Source: Tillus elongatus
Taxonomy: Eukaryota > Arthropoda > Insecta > Coleoptera > Cleridae
Reading direction: 5' to 3'
DNA length: 64,000 nt
Assembly (NCBI GenBank): GCA_964006375.1
Contig: OZ023262.1
Coordinates: forward strand, 95,934,976-95,998,975
Shown here: one piece after another, positions 1-13,764 of the stretch
Numbering within the stretch: the stretch's first letter is position 1
Layout of the letters: each line of letters starts with the position of its first letter
The notes under the pieces: model-generated
Told to the model about the DNA's origin: nothing
The model's database searches: none
The model's input: the letters and a program-made list of their open reading frames with translations, nothing else
Made by a program: the position numbers and the translations under genes

Positions 1-341
1 AGTTTTCTTCTGGAAATCTTTTGTATAACTTGAATGAAATTTGTAATAAAACTTTATTTTAAAGAGACTTACACTATCTACAGATATAGCAAAACTTAAT
101 TCTTTAGCTTCATAGAAAACAGAGTTTTAAGCATTTTTCTCAAAAGGAGTTAGAACGCGAGAGCTCAATGAATGGTAACACTTTTGAAAGAGTTTTTCAA
201 ATGTGCGCATACTAGGACCTCTAAAATCGATCTTCAATAGCTGTGTAAGTTTAAAGTATTAACTTTACTAATATGCCGTATAATAAGAGTGTACAATTCT
301 TATGAAGATTCGCTACTATACCGCACTTGCTGCGTCCCGCA
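1..341 (-). repeat. GCAGC-TIR fold-back element, right arm only
   Basis: This stretch matches the right arm of the fold-back element at 30953-31913. Both contain the run gtgtacaattcttatgaa followed by the terminal motif ..cgcacttgctgcgtcccg. The left part lies outside the window. No coding content is seen. Confidence 0.6.
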
Positions 342-481
342 ATTTGGTGATTGCTGTTATGAATAGAGTATGTTTTCCACTCTTTAAGTGAAGTTCATTC
401 AAAAATTTAGCAATGTAAGGTATCACAATTTTGATGGTGCCGTGTAGACAATTCAATGATATATCAAAATAAAAATAGAAA

Positions 482-929
482 GTTCGGGACGCAGCAAGTG
501 CGTTATGGTAGTGAATTTTTATTAAATGCTTCACACTTGAATAACTCAATTTTCTATAAACTTACAAAGTTTTATTTTGGTATATAGTAAAATCTTTCCT
601 AAGGCAAGATATCGACCAAATTTATTTTAAAAAAAATTTGTAATATTCAGAGAAAAAAATTCTTTTCAAAGAAAATTCACAATTTGAATAACTCAATTTT
701 ATAGAAATTTAGAAAGTTGAATTTTGGTATGTAGTAAGGTCTCTCCAAAGGCAATATATGCAGTAAATTTTATTAAAACAGCTTTGTAATTTTCGGAGAA
801 AAAACCTTTTTTTTTAAAGAAAACTCAAAATTTTCCCGCAAAACCCTTTCATATTTTCCTGGCTAACGAACTCATCCAAGCCATTAATAAAAGAAAGGGA
901 CTTGCCGAGTGTCATCGAAATCCGTTAAT

Positions 930-1018
<89 letters not shown>

Positions 1019-1404
1019 TAAACATATAAAAATTGAAACTGACCCCGGATATGGGTTCTAGGGGTACTAGTTCGCGCTCATTTCAAAAAATTTTTGCATC
1101 ATCGATACCCTATTAGTGATTTTTTAAAAATAAAAATTCACTCAAAAGGGGGTTGCCATGAAAATAAGTGCTGATGACGTCATATTTGAAAAGAGGGAGT
1201 GGGACAAATGTAACTTTTATGCAAAAATGTGTATTTTTAATAACTACAGTCGACGTGTCCGAGCATTTCGTCAAAACACATATCGCCCAAATTTTAACGA
1301 ATGTATTCCGTAATTTTACCGCTCACTGTATATATTATTTTCGAGAAAAATGTAGTTCATTTCTATGAAGCTTAACTACCATAACACACTTGTTGCGTCT
1401 GAAC
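482..1404 (+). repeat. GCAGC-TIR modular repeat with (TA)n core
   Basis: The terminal motif GGGACGCAGCAAGTGCG starts near 485 and its inverted copy ends near 1404. Inside are two imperfect tandem copies of an approximately 150-bp segment (about 523-672 and 673-815), the B block (aaactcaaaattttccc ... ctaacgaactcatccaag), a (TA)n array at 935-1015, and the A block (gaaactgaccccggatatgg ...) ending in a short palindrome, ttagtga../..tcactc. It is non-coding. The same modules recur across the window in the same order, so this reads as one member of a dispersed family. Confidence 0.65.
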
Positions 1405-2330
1405 TTCTTCATTATATGGAATTTATATTTGATATCTCACAACAAACATCATGTTTTCATTTGCTTTAATTGTAATTAATTATTTAACCAACAATTTTTT
1501 AAGCAAACCTATTTTATGAAAATTCGCGTCTCACATTTGCTTCATCCCGAATTTTCAATAATTTTCAGTCTTGCATTTATATTAAAAGTAGGAAACGTTT
1601 TGAATTTTTTACCATCTTTCAAATATAAAATCTGCATTGCTGTTTCTTCTTCGTTCTAATCAAAAGTCTCCAAGACAGGATGTAATATTTTCTGATTATA
1701 CCGACGGAATCGTAAATAAAAACGTTACAGAAAATGTCGGGAAATGTATGATTGGTATATAAAAAGAAAGAACGCCCACAGGAATTTCACTGCCAAAGAG
1801 AGATCGCAAAATATCTAGATAATTTCACCCCGGAGATTATTTCTATTGATCGCACTCCATATAAAATACCCGAACAGATTGGGAGAGTCGTTACACATAG
1901 GTCGAAAAACCCAATTCCTAAATTTAATTTAAAACACGAATGAAGAGTAGTCCTTCACTAAAATGTAACTATAATGAAATAATTTGCTTCGTTTTGTTAA
2001 CTTTAGCCAAGCGCCAGACCGACACTGAAAAAACATGGAGTGTAGATTGCCATTAATTAAACTTTATCGGAAAAACCGGATCTCATTATTGTCTGAATAA
2101 ATTGTGTCTTTATCTTTCCGCTTTGGTGAAGCTGAAACTTTGTATAATTCTTACGAACAAATAAGTTGCTGGAATCAATATAGCGTATCATGATTACACA
2201 ATTAATGAGGATATTAAATTTCAACGTACGAAACCCCCACCTAATGTTTTTGTTAATTATTTATTAAATTAACACTAAATGTAGATTGGAACCTGTGATA
2301 AGTACTGATAAGTACACTTCAAGAACCCAA
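1405..2330. other. no recognisable gene
   Basis: This AT-rich stretch shows none of the modular repeat blocks. An open frame at 1752-1943 (63 aa, Lys/Arg/Pro-rich, begins MVYKKKERPQEF) matches nothing I know. It has no start context or neighbours that would support a gene. Confidence 0.4.
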
Positions 2331-2358
2331 ATCATTACAACACATCTTTAAAGATCTC

Positions 2359-2392
2359 ACAATCGTTTCGCTCACAACGCAAGCGTCGTCAG
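2359..2392 (-). ncRNA. hammerhead-like motif, degenerate
   Basis: On the minus strand the sequence reads CTGACGA, then a GC-rich hairpin (GCTTGC/GTGAGC), then GAAA. This is the order of a hammerhead core. It has one extra base before stem II and no clear stem III or cleavage triplet, so it may be a relic from a Penelope-like element or a chance match. Confidence 0.25.
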
Positions 2393-2629
2393 AGGATGCA
2401 AAAATCTCAACCCTTAAGTACTAAAACGTTGTCTTTATAAAACATATCAGATAAAAAACCGATACCCTAGAGGGGGGGGGTCACAAACGAACTTTCCACG
2501 TTTGTCTTTTTCTTTATATCTGTGCTAACGGGGATATCTTTTCACAATTTGGTCAAACTAGGTCCCACGCACCTTCGGCATTTTTTTTAATCAAAAGAAT
2601 GGGAGCAGTTTTGTTGTAACGATTGTTAG

Positions 2630-2634
<5 letters not shown>

Positions 2635-2710
<76 letters not shown>
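2635..2710. repeat. (TA)n microsatellite
   Basis: This is an uninterrupted TA dinucleotide array of about 76 bp. Neither flank carries the modular A or B blocks. Hammerhead-like motifs lie about 240 bp upstream and 130 bp downstream. Confidence 0.95.
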
Positions 2711-2714
<4 letters not shown>

Positions 2715-2837
2715 TAGGAGGAGTAACTGTCGTACTGTTAGTTATCAAAACTCACAAGCTGATTAAGAGCTATCAGCTATCAACCAAAAAAAAAAAAAAT
2801 AGGCAAAGAAATCATGCAAGTTCTTTGTTAAATTAAA

Positions 2838-2865
2838 TTTCGCATCTACTTTGATGCTTCTTCAG
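2838..2865 (-). ncRNA. hammerhead-like motif, partial
   Basis: The minus strand reads CTGAAGA, A, GCATC, AAAGTA, GATGC, GAAA: a conserved hammerhead 5' core, a perfect 5-bp stem II and the GAAA box. One extra A sits before stem II, and the following sequence gives no obvious stem III plus NUH site. Similar sequences are known in Penelope-like elements. Activity is doubtful. Confidence 0.3.
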
Positions 2866-2999
2866 GAGCCTAAAATAAATAAAGTACATAAAGATCTTAA
2901 AATTCCTACTTGAAACTAAACTCTGAAAAAACAGCCTGTTTAGAAAAATAAACAAAACTGATGCTATTACAGTTTTAGTGGCAGATATTTGACTTTTAG

Positions 3000-3078
3000 T
3001 GAATTTTCGTAGAAAAACTTCACCAATAGGGTGATTCCGAACTAGGGCCCCTAGGGGCCATATCCGGTGTCAGTTTGA

Positions 3079-3149
<71 letters not shown>

Positions 3150-3195
3150 CTCTATGAAAATGCACTACCATAACGCACTTGCTGCCTCCAGACTT
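3000..3195 (-). repeat. GCAGC-TIR repeat fragment (A block, TA array, terminal motif)
   Basis: A reverse-oriented A block (tttagtgaattttcgtag ... ccggtgtcagtttgaat) runs into a (TA)n array at 3083-3147. This is followed by an inverted terminal motif, cactaccataacgcacttgc, at about 3166-3190. Confidence 0.6.
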
Positions 3196-3437
3196 TTTGT
3201 GTCTCTATGGATATCATATAAATATAGAAATTACAACAGAAAGGACGGAAGACAAAAGAGAAACTTTTAGAAACAGCACAGTATTATAGGTATGTGGTCG
3301 CAGAATAAACACCACACTCAAGTAGGCATCTCATTTGAAAAATGCTGACGCAGAAAGTGCGTTATCGTAATGAATAAGGTATCAATATGCGTTATACGAA
3401 TCAGGTAAGGACTAATTAATTAAAAACTAAATTTCAA

Positions 3438-3689
3438 AAATCTGGACGCAGCCAGTGCATTATGGTAGTGAATTTTTATAGAAATTTTATGGCATCAAAC
3501 ATTTTTTAAATTACATGCTATAACTTTAATTACCATAGCATTGTTATTTTCAGAGAAACAAAAACTCAAAATTTTTCTGGAAAGACTGGTCCGATTTTCC
3601 TCGCTAACGAATTTATCAAAGCCACTTGCAAGAGGAGGGCACCTGCCAAATATTATGAAAATCGGTCCATCATTTTTTAGGTTATCGGT

Positions 3690-3770
<81 letters not shown>

Positions 3771-3930
3771 TGCAACGGACCCCGGATATGGGTTCTAGGG
3801 GTCCTAGTTCCCGCTCATTTGAAGACATGTATTCAAAAGTCGGGATTTCTCCATTAGTGAAATTTTTCTACGAAAATTCACTAAAATACAGACGCAGCAA
3901 GTGTGTTATGGTAATGAATAAAATATCAAC
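3438..3930 (+). repeat. GCAGC-TIR repeat, compact B-(TA)n-A form
   Basis: The order is terminal motif (near 3445), B block (..ctcgctaacgaatttatcaa.., ending ttatcggtgtga), (TA)n at 3693-3765, A block (ggaccccggatatgggttct ..) and its closing hairpin at about 3846-3884. A second terminal motif in direct orientation follows (gacgcagcaagtgtgttatg, 3890-3909). It is non-coding. Confidence 0.65.
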
Positions 3931-3975
3931 ACGTACAATGAAAGAATTCTGACAAGTGCGTTATATTAACAAATA

Positions 3976-4480
<505 letters not shown>

Positions 4481-4499
4481 GCTGAGAATTGCAAAGGCC

Positions 4500-6540
4500 A
4501 TATAAATCTCTAAAAACAAAAATGAAAACCCTTACGGAAACTAGTATGATAACGTTAAGGTTCGATTATTGATTTAATAAAAGTAGATTGGCAGATCTAC
4601 AAAATTGGGGATCAGATTAGTAATGGGGGGTAGTAGTAGTACCACCAGTCAATAGTAAGTTAAAATACTTACGGTTTACACGTAATGCATATGGGTTCTC
4701 TGTAGATTGTATACACATCCACATCGTTCGACATATTTTACTGTACATTAAAACAGAAAAGAAAATAATAACATTAATATACAAGCATGTTCTATTATTG
4801 TTAGTCAGTGTTATTTGGATAAGCAATGAAAGATATAAAGCCTTCATTTGTTAAAATGATCGTTAATTAAATTTTTAAAATTTATAACTAACAAATTTGG
4901 ATAGCATTTCAGTTTATATGAATTTAAATGAGTCAAAGCCTATCTGCAAATAGATTAAACTCTTAAGCATGAAATAAATACCAAAGAATTATGTTATAAA
5001 ATCAATTACCTAAAGGTAATGAAAAAACCCCTTATATGATGTATTTAGATGTAAGTTTATTAATTTATTTATGTGAACAATGAACTGAAGTTTACCAAAG
5101 ACAGTGTTTGTGTTGTGGAACTTTTAAATCAAGATTGCAGCATATAAACTTAATTAATTTATAAATTTGTTATTGACTATAGTTATGTCGAGAAGTAAGG
5201 TTAGGCCAAATGTCAATTTTAAGAATAATGATGTTTTAAACTTACCGGAAGAACAGCTGTCAAAATATGTATTAATTAATGTCAAGAAAGGATGCCTTGA
5301 TATCAAATATTAGATGAATTTGGGTAACATTTCCGCTTTTGTTATGGTTTATTGTGGGTGGTAAAATAAATTCAGACGCCAGCATAGCGTCATTCTGACT
5401 TCCCATTTGAATATAAATATTTTAAAGTATATATTGTGTAAAGAAGATTCATATTGCCACTAAAACAAACAGAAGAGGTTACCTGAAGTTTTCAACGTAA
5501 TAAATTACCAGATAAACAGTAAATATATCAAGAATACCTACATTTAAGGATACCCACCACCATTAGCGAGGAACCAAGGTTTGAGATTTAATTATTTTAT
5601 CTAAATCAGCACAAGGAGGCAAATCAATTTAGTTAAAAGACAGTATATTTTCTGTCGATTATACGTCAATCAAAAGCGTTTATGGGAAAATAAGATTTAA
5701 TGCATAAATAGAAATCTTATTTTACATTTTACCATAGTTCAAATTTAAGAACGTAGAGGGAGTTAGGAGTGCAGGTTAAGGATCCATGTTACGAACAATT
5801 GAAAAAACAGCCGAAAATTCGGTTATTAATATTAATCATTGTAATCTAATAGTAAGCTTGAAAATTTATAACAACAGATCCGTTTAGCTTTAAAATTTAT
5901 AAAACTCTGTCAATAAAAGTTGTTATAAAAATTTTCTAAAAAACATAATTCTTTGAAACAAAAACTCATAATAAGATAAAAATAAGGTTAATATAAATAT
6001 TTGCAGGCTATATTTTCTTTTCCCCTATTTTAGCAGAACCTACCACTGAGATTACGTAAGTACATTAGATATTTTCATAACAATTTATTTGACATGAATA
6101 TATAGTAGAAGGGTAGGCAACCCATATAACACTGAGCTAGCTGAAATTGATAAATACATACACATATACCAAATTTCAAACACAAGAGTCATAAACACTT
6201 TATTCAGATAAAATTTTACATTATAAAATATACAGAGTCACCCATAAAACAAACTGTAAAACTATAAACTGTACAATACAACCAAAAAGGTACACACCCA
6301 TCTACAGGGTGATCATTCTCATATAAATATATTCTAATATAAATATACATTTCATATAAATATCATTTTAAATATCACTTTTTAATATAAATATAATAAT
6401 AATAATCTAAATAAAATAAATATTAATATAATAGAATATAAAAATAAGTAAAACTATAAAGCCAATCAATTTAATTGGCGCACAACAGTGTGGCATTAAA
6501 TAAAACATTAAAATTAATAATATAATATACATATAATCAA
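4500..6540. other. 2-kb stretch without recognised repeats or genes
   Basis: No modular repeat blocks, transposase or reverse transcriptase signatures and no long open frame are visible. 6180-6480 is low-complexity with many tataaata runs. This may be ordinary non-coding DNA between repeats. Confidence 0.45.
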
Positions 6541-6560
6541 ATATTAGTAATTAAAAGCTT

Positions 6561-6735
<175 letters not shown>

Positions 6736-6966
6736 TTTTTTTAGTTTTTATCCAATCGCTTTAACAACAGTTTACGGATCATATTTTATGTACTGAACCG
6801 AAACGTTTTATAACCCAACACATAAGAACATTATTATTATCCGACATTTCCATCCCTGTTAGCAACTAAAATCGTTACTTGTAAAAAGACGCACATGATT
6901 TGTCACGTGTTTTTCTTAGAGCTTCAAATAGGACATCTTGTTATTGTGAGACAAAATTAAATTTCT

Positions 6967-7158
6967 TTGTGTTTTCCGAGTGCGGCGGTGATTTTCTTGC
7001 AGGTGCAGACTGGCGTTGTCCTGGCGACAGACTGTTACTTCCCAGGTAACGCATATGATCTCCGACCCTCCAAAGAAAGCTGCAGCTGCTTGAGCTGCTT
7101 TGCTTCTACATTACATCAAAGTTGCCACTCAATTAACTTTGAAAGTAATTTATTCTGA
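6967..7158 (+). other. GC-richer open frame, possible exon (unassigned)
   Basis: This short stretch is clearly more GC-rich than its surroundings. Within it, 7003-7045 is bounded by ttttcttgcag on the left and a gtaacg donor-like sequence on the right, giving a possible 43-bp exon read as VQTGVVLATDCYFPG. The whole 63-residue frame is cysteine-rich at its C-terminal half. I do not recognise the product. It could equally be a fragment of an unknown transposon. The acceptor/donor pair is suggestive only. Confidence 0.2.
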
Positions 7159-7357
7159 GACTACAATTTGTTGTTAAAACCAGGTAATTACCCCTGGAGA
7201 TGGCTTTTGTGCAGAATAGGAAAACCTACAGAAAAAGCCCAACTGGGGACAATAAATCCTTTGAAAAAACTTTAAAAAGAAAAGGCACATAAGTGGCAAA
7301 AAAAAACGTCCCTTCTCTGCTCTTTGTAACAAAATTATTATCTAACAATATATACAA

Positions 7358-8165
7358 AAGTATGGACGCAGCAAGTGTGTTAGGGAAGTTAATTTTCATA
7401 AAAATGTTTTTAATAGCAGATATGTCTTTCTAATGCAAGCAGGCATCAATCTGGTTACCGGTATAACCCATATAGTGGAAGCAATGTACCATATTTTATC
7501 AAAATAACTTATTGGTTGAAAATGTACAAAAGGTTTTCGACAATACCCTTGAAATGTTAACGAGAAAATGGGTTTCCTAGACAACAAACCTTGGGTTAAT
7601 ATCTAATCGAGTTATTGAAATGTGAAGCATTTAATGAAAATTCGCTACCAAAACGCACTTACTCTCGATTTTCTTCTCACAAATATTCATCATATTTCTA
7701 TAAAAAATGCAAAAATGCATTAATATCAGGGCGTTCGGAAAACAAATTGCAGGTATCACAAACGACTTATGAGACATCCTGTGTTTGTCAAAATAACTCA
7801 AGACACCCTATAATTAACGTAGACAACTTTTTCTCGTACCTTGTATAATAACAATCATGTTGAGCTTTACCCTAGAAATGCGTCAGCTTGTATATATGTA
7901 AACAGATAAAAACTGGAACTAAACCCGAATATGGATTATAGGGGGCCGAGTTTGCGCTCATTTGAAGAAATCTTTGTAAAATTCAAAAAGTCGCGGTCTC
8001 CCCATTAACGAATTTTTTTTACGAAAATTAGCTAAACATTGTAGACCGTTAAACCATAAACTCAACTAAAACTACCGCCAAAGCATCAGAGAAAGAATGT
8101 ATTTGAAATGAAACTTCTGGAAACATTTTAGTAAAATAAAGTAAAATGACAGTTGAAGCTGAAAC
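7358..8165 (-). repeat. GCAGC-TIR repeat, short form without TA array
   Basis: The order is E block between terminal motifs (7364-7670), C block (tatcacaaacgacttatgag ... gaaatgcgtcagcttg), A block (7910-8040) and part of D (8041-8165). The (TA)n and B blocks present in the long form are absent; only tatatatgtaaacag stands between C and A. Confidence 0.6.
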
Positions 8166-9130
8166 TCGGTTAACTAAAAAGTTAAGCTGGCCATTTTTTG
8201 TGCGTACGTATCTGTGTCATTTGGAATGAAGCTTAGAGTGGTGCTTCCCTTCGTATGGGCATCGAATTCTAAAGTGGCAACTAGTTCATCTACCCTTTCT
8301 AAATGACGCTAACTTGGTTAGTGAAACGATCGTCGGCTTTTTCTAAATCTCTTGTGGTGATTTGGCTTCTCCAAGTGTACTAATCGGTATCCATTATGCA
8401 GCACGTGCGTTATGATAGCGACATTTCCTGAAAATATTTTAAATATCCGAATTTAAGAAGGTAACTAATTTAGTTTGATTGGGTTGTCTTACTAACTCAT
8501 CTAAGCGATTAGTGAAAGGAAGATTTTTAACTGGGCAGGTATCTTCTATTTTGCAAATATCTCAGATAAGTTTGTTAGCCAGCCCGATTGCACCAGTTTT
8601 AATTAGAAGATGTTACATTTTCCCGAGAAATTTGGCATCTTGTCAAGTAATCAAGTTATTTCAGTAAAATTATGAACCTCTGCTTTTATCGGACATATTT
8701 TAAGTTTTAGCTTTATAGAAAATTTACTTTCCGGCATCTATTTTTTTTTCCTTCGGGAAACCAAGAAAGCACAAGATTATAAGTTTTGTGTGATAAAAAC
8801 AATTTATTTAACTTCACTAAACAAATACTTTTAAAGGTAAAATTCTCTAAAAGACTTTCTTTATATAAAATTGGCAAAAACGTTTTTTCACGAAAGTCGG
8901 AAAAAAATTCTTAAATATGCTGAAAAAGTTACTATAACGTAGCTTAAACTTTGCCGAAAAAAATGGTTTTCTTCAAAATTTGCTAATATTTTGTTAGAAA
9001 AAGCAATAAAAGTTATTTGTTAATGAAAGAAAGCAGAACATTTTTTTTACAAAAATTCGCTAAACAATATTTTTCCAAAAATTTGCAGATTTTTTTTTCG
9101 GAAAAAGCAATTAAAATATGTATCTATGAA
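8166..9130. other. no recognisable gene
   Basis: AT-rich sequence with one degraded terminal-motif fragment (gcagcacgtgcgttatgata, 8399-8418). Repeated ttcgccgaaaaa-like runs at 8880-9115 suggest decayed repeat material. Confidence 0.35.
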
Positions 9131-9360
9131 AAAAGTCTGGACGCAGCAAGTGCGTTATTACCGGTATAGCCCATGTAGTAGAAACAATGTACAATATTTT
9201 ATCAAAATTACTTATTGTTTGAAAATGTACAACATTTTTCCGAAAATAAACTTAAACTGTTGGTTTCCTAGCCAATAAACCTTAGATTAATGGTAAATTG
9301 AGTTACTGAAATTTGAATGATTTATTGAAAATTCGCTACCAAAACGATCTTATTGTGTAA
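9131..9360 (+). repeat. GCAGC-TIR E block, internally deleted
   Basis: A terminal motif (ggacgcagcaagtgcgttat, 9138-9157) leads into E-block sequence (ccggtatagcccatgtagta ...). It ends in an inverted motif remnant near 9350. It is shorter than the approximately 315-bp E block at 13446-13764. Confidence 0.55.
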
Positions 9361-9377
9361 CACACACACACACACAC

Positions 9378-9446
<69 letters not shown>

Positions 9447-9913
9447 GTTTCCAAACAATAACTCAAAAAATAACTCACCGATTTCGATAAAACTCAGCAA
9501 GTGCCTTTATTTTATTAGTGGCTTGGACGAGATCGTTGGATAGGAAAATCGAACAAGGTTTTCCGGGAAATTTTTGAGTTTTCTTCCAAAAAAAATTTTT
9601 CTCCGAAAATTACAAAACTTTATTAATGAAAATTTGCGGATATATTGCCTTGGGAAAGGCCGTACTACACATAAAAATTCAACTTTGTAAATTTATACAA
9701 AATTGAGTTATTGAAATCTTAAATTTTATTTCGAAAAAAAAATTTTCTCCGAAAATTACCAAGTAATTTTAATGAAATGTTGTAGACATGTTGCCTTGGG
9801 AGGGACCTTACTACACGCCAACATTTCACTTTCTAAGTTTATAGAAAATGGACTTATTCATATTTGAAGCATTTCATAAAAATTCACTACCATAACGCAC
9901 CTGCTGCGTCTAG
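9361..9913 (+). repeat. GCAGC-TIR repeat with (CA)n-(TA)n and duplicated D segment
   Basis: A (CA)n tract (9361-9380) and (TA)n (9381-9443) are followed by the B block (aaataactcaccgatttcg ...). Two imperfect tandem copies of an approximately 140-bp segment follow (9560-9700 and 9701-9845), then an inverted terminal motif ending near 9913. This is the mirror image of the copy at 482-1404, with the same tandem duplication. Confidence 0.6.
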
Positions 9914-10009
9914 AACTTTGTTGAATGCATATAGACAAAAACTTAAAAATCTTTTTTTTAAAGAGGGCGAAGCTAAACTCATTTCAAAGCTTCATTAAAA
10001 TTTTCATGT

Positions 10010-10125
<116 letters not shown>

Positions 10126-10359
10126 TTTCACTTACAGTGGCCACATTTCATTATTTGATAACGTGTCGGCCGTTATTCAATTTTTTTTTTATAATAAAGT
10201 GTTCCAAAAGTTCCATATCCTGGGATGCATTATTTTAAGATTTATTTTTTCCATAGCCTACTACGATAACAAATAAGAACCCAAAATTAACTGAAACGTA
10301 TTAGGCATTTTTTACGAAAAAGACAAATATCTCTATCAATTTAAGCACATCTGTAGTGG

Positions 10360-10690
10360 GTGGCCATCTAATAAGGGGAGTGTTCCGTCCTAGCCTATGA
10401 AGGTCAACTAGGTTATTTGTGGTTTGGGGTAAAGTACCCAGTCGACTGCCAGTAATATCCCACACACTTTCGATTGGTGACTAGTCTGGGGAGCGTGAAG
10501 GCCATGGGAGCAGTGTCACGTTATTTTCTTGAAAGAATCTTGTAGTGACCCTTGCTGTATGAGGTGAGGACGTGCATTATCTTGTTTGAAAAGAGGTTGA
10601 ATTAACCCTCGTAGGAACGCCAGTAACAGGCTGGAGTGCGTTTTGTATATAATCAATTGTATTCAAATTTTTGCCAACGAAAAGTAAAGG
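10360..10690 (-). pseudogene. Tc1-like transposase fragment
   Basis: Read on the minus strand, short frames give PLFKQDNARPHTARV, then NNVTLLPWPSRSPD, then SPIESVWDITGSRLG. This is the order of the second catalytic Asp region and the SPDxxPIExxW block of Tc1-family DDE transposases. The pieces sit in different frames and are interrupted by stops (a stop replaces the residue after SPD), so it is a dead fragment of the C-terminal catalytic half. No TIRs were found nearby. Confidence 0.7.
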
Positions 10691-11039
10691 TGACCTGCTA
10701 CCGTAGATTATGCTTACATGCAGATTTGTAAACAATCTGTTTCATGATAATTCGTCATTTTTTTACAAAGATTGGCTAAGTCATATGCATCCCGTGTATG
10801 GCATCTTGATTTTTTTGACGAATAATATAATTGAAAACAACCCTAAATGCGTCATTTTCATGGAACTTCGATTTCCATTGGTAGAAACGCCGTATCACAA
10901 TTTTCAATATGTTCCAAAATGTAAGAAGTTGAAAACCAATTTAAATAACTCGAAAACGATGGGCGATAGAAATGTTTTCTCCTTACAAGCATGCATTGAA
11001 ATTGGATGGAAAATGCAATAATGCTACAATAAATAAGCT

Positions 11040-11193
11040 GTTCCGTTAAAAAAAAGCTTGTATCACCAAAGACTTATGAGCCAGCCTGTAATTGTAAAGG
11101 TGATTTTATAAGATCCAGCTCAAAACACCCTATAAAAAACTTTTATAACATTTTCCCGTATCTTGTATAATAATGGATATATTGAGGTTTACA

Positions 11194-11273
<80 letters not shown>

Positions 11274-11352
11274 AAACATGCAAAAACTGAAATTGACCCC
11301 AGAGTCGCTTAGTTCGCATCCATTTGAAGAAATATTTATAAAATTTTAGAAG
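11040..11352 (+). repeat. GCAGC-TIR repeat fragment (C block, TA array, A block)
   Basis: C-block sequence (tatcaccaaagacttatgag ..) is followed by (TA)n at 11195-11271 and then an A block (aaaactgaaattgacccc ..). The A block stops just before a mariner fragment at 11362. Confidence 0.6.
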
Positions 11353-11361
11353 CCAAAACAG

Positions 11362-11931
11362 TGGCTTTCTCCGTGCGAATTGGCGTCGAAGAAGACCAAG
11401 GTGGGTTTGTCATCCAATAAAGTCATGGCGACCGTTTTTTGGAATGCACGCGGTATAATCCACATTGATTACCTTCAAGAGGAAAGAAAAATCAATGGAA
11501 AATATTTTACCAACTTACTGGACCGATCCAATGATGAATTGAAAAAAAATGACCCCATTTGGCCAAGAAAAAAGTCGTTTCCACCAAGACAATGCAAGGG
11601 AGCACACATGTGTAGTCTTCATGGCGAAATTGCATAAATTGGGCTAGAGTTGCTCCCTCATCCGCCCTCTTCTCCAGATTTAGCCCAGATTTAGTGACTA
11701 TTTTTTGTTTCCAAAGTTAAGGAAATGGCTTGGCGGAAAGAGATTTGACTCCGATCATGAAATCATCTCATGAGTACCTCGACAAATATTATTTTTTGGA
11801 AGGGATAAAAAATTGGAGAAACGTTGGACGAAGTGTATAGAGCTCAAATGATACTATGTTGAGAAATAAAATGATTTTTTGTCAAAAAACTTGTTTGATT
11901 CATAAAGTCACGGACTTATTAACCCACCCTC

Positions 11932-11934
<3 letters not shown>
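11362..11934 (+). pseudogene. Mos1-type mariner transposase, 3' part with right TIR
   Basis: The open part (11380-11637) reads KVMATVFWNARGIIHIDYL, which is the block around the first catalytic Asp (the D of HIDYL) in Mos1-type mariner transposases. Downstream in shifted frames come QDNARE/AH-like sequence, ELLPHPPYSPDL-like sequence and a KWRKCIE-like C-terminus. The right end, cttattaacccaccctcgta, resembles a mariner TIR and abuts a (TA)n array (11935-12023). The N-terminal DNA-binding half and left TIR are missing. At least two frameshifts make it inactive. Confidence 0.75.
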
Positions 11935-12027
<93 letters not shown>

Positions 12028-12395
12028 ACAGATCTCCTCATTAGTGAATTTTTCTTAAAGAAAATTTACTAAATGTTATCATTTTTCTATCAAAGACAAA
12101 AGAGAGTATTAATGAAAATTGAATTGCAATTAGTCACTCGTTACTGGGTTTTCGGATTTTTTGGAGAGTCAGTATACAGGCTGGTCCAAGTTCATTATCT
12201 CCTTTATTATTCAATAATAAAAAAAAATTAATTTGGAACAAAAGTTGCAGGTACTAACGTTAGCTACAAACAAAAAAATTTTTTTCATTATTGTGAACGA
12301 GGAGTGTACTATTTTATTTGCTTATTATTAATGTAGATATAAGTATTTCTTATTGTTGTTCAAAAGTTGTAATTATATAGATTATTATTGTTTTT

Positions 12396-13764
<1,369 letters not shown>

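Noticed and set aside
1752..1943. 63-residue basic open frame as a small gene
   Set aside because: No family resemblance, no promoter or splice context; frames of this length arise by chance.
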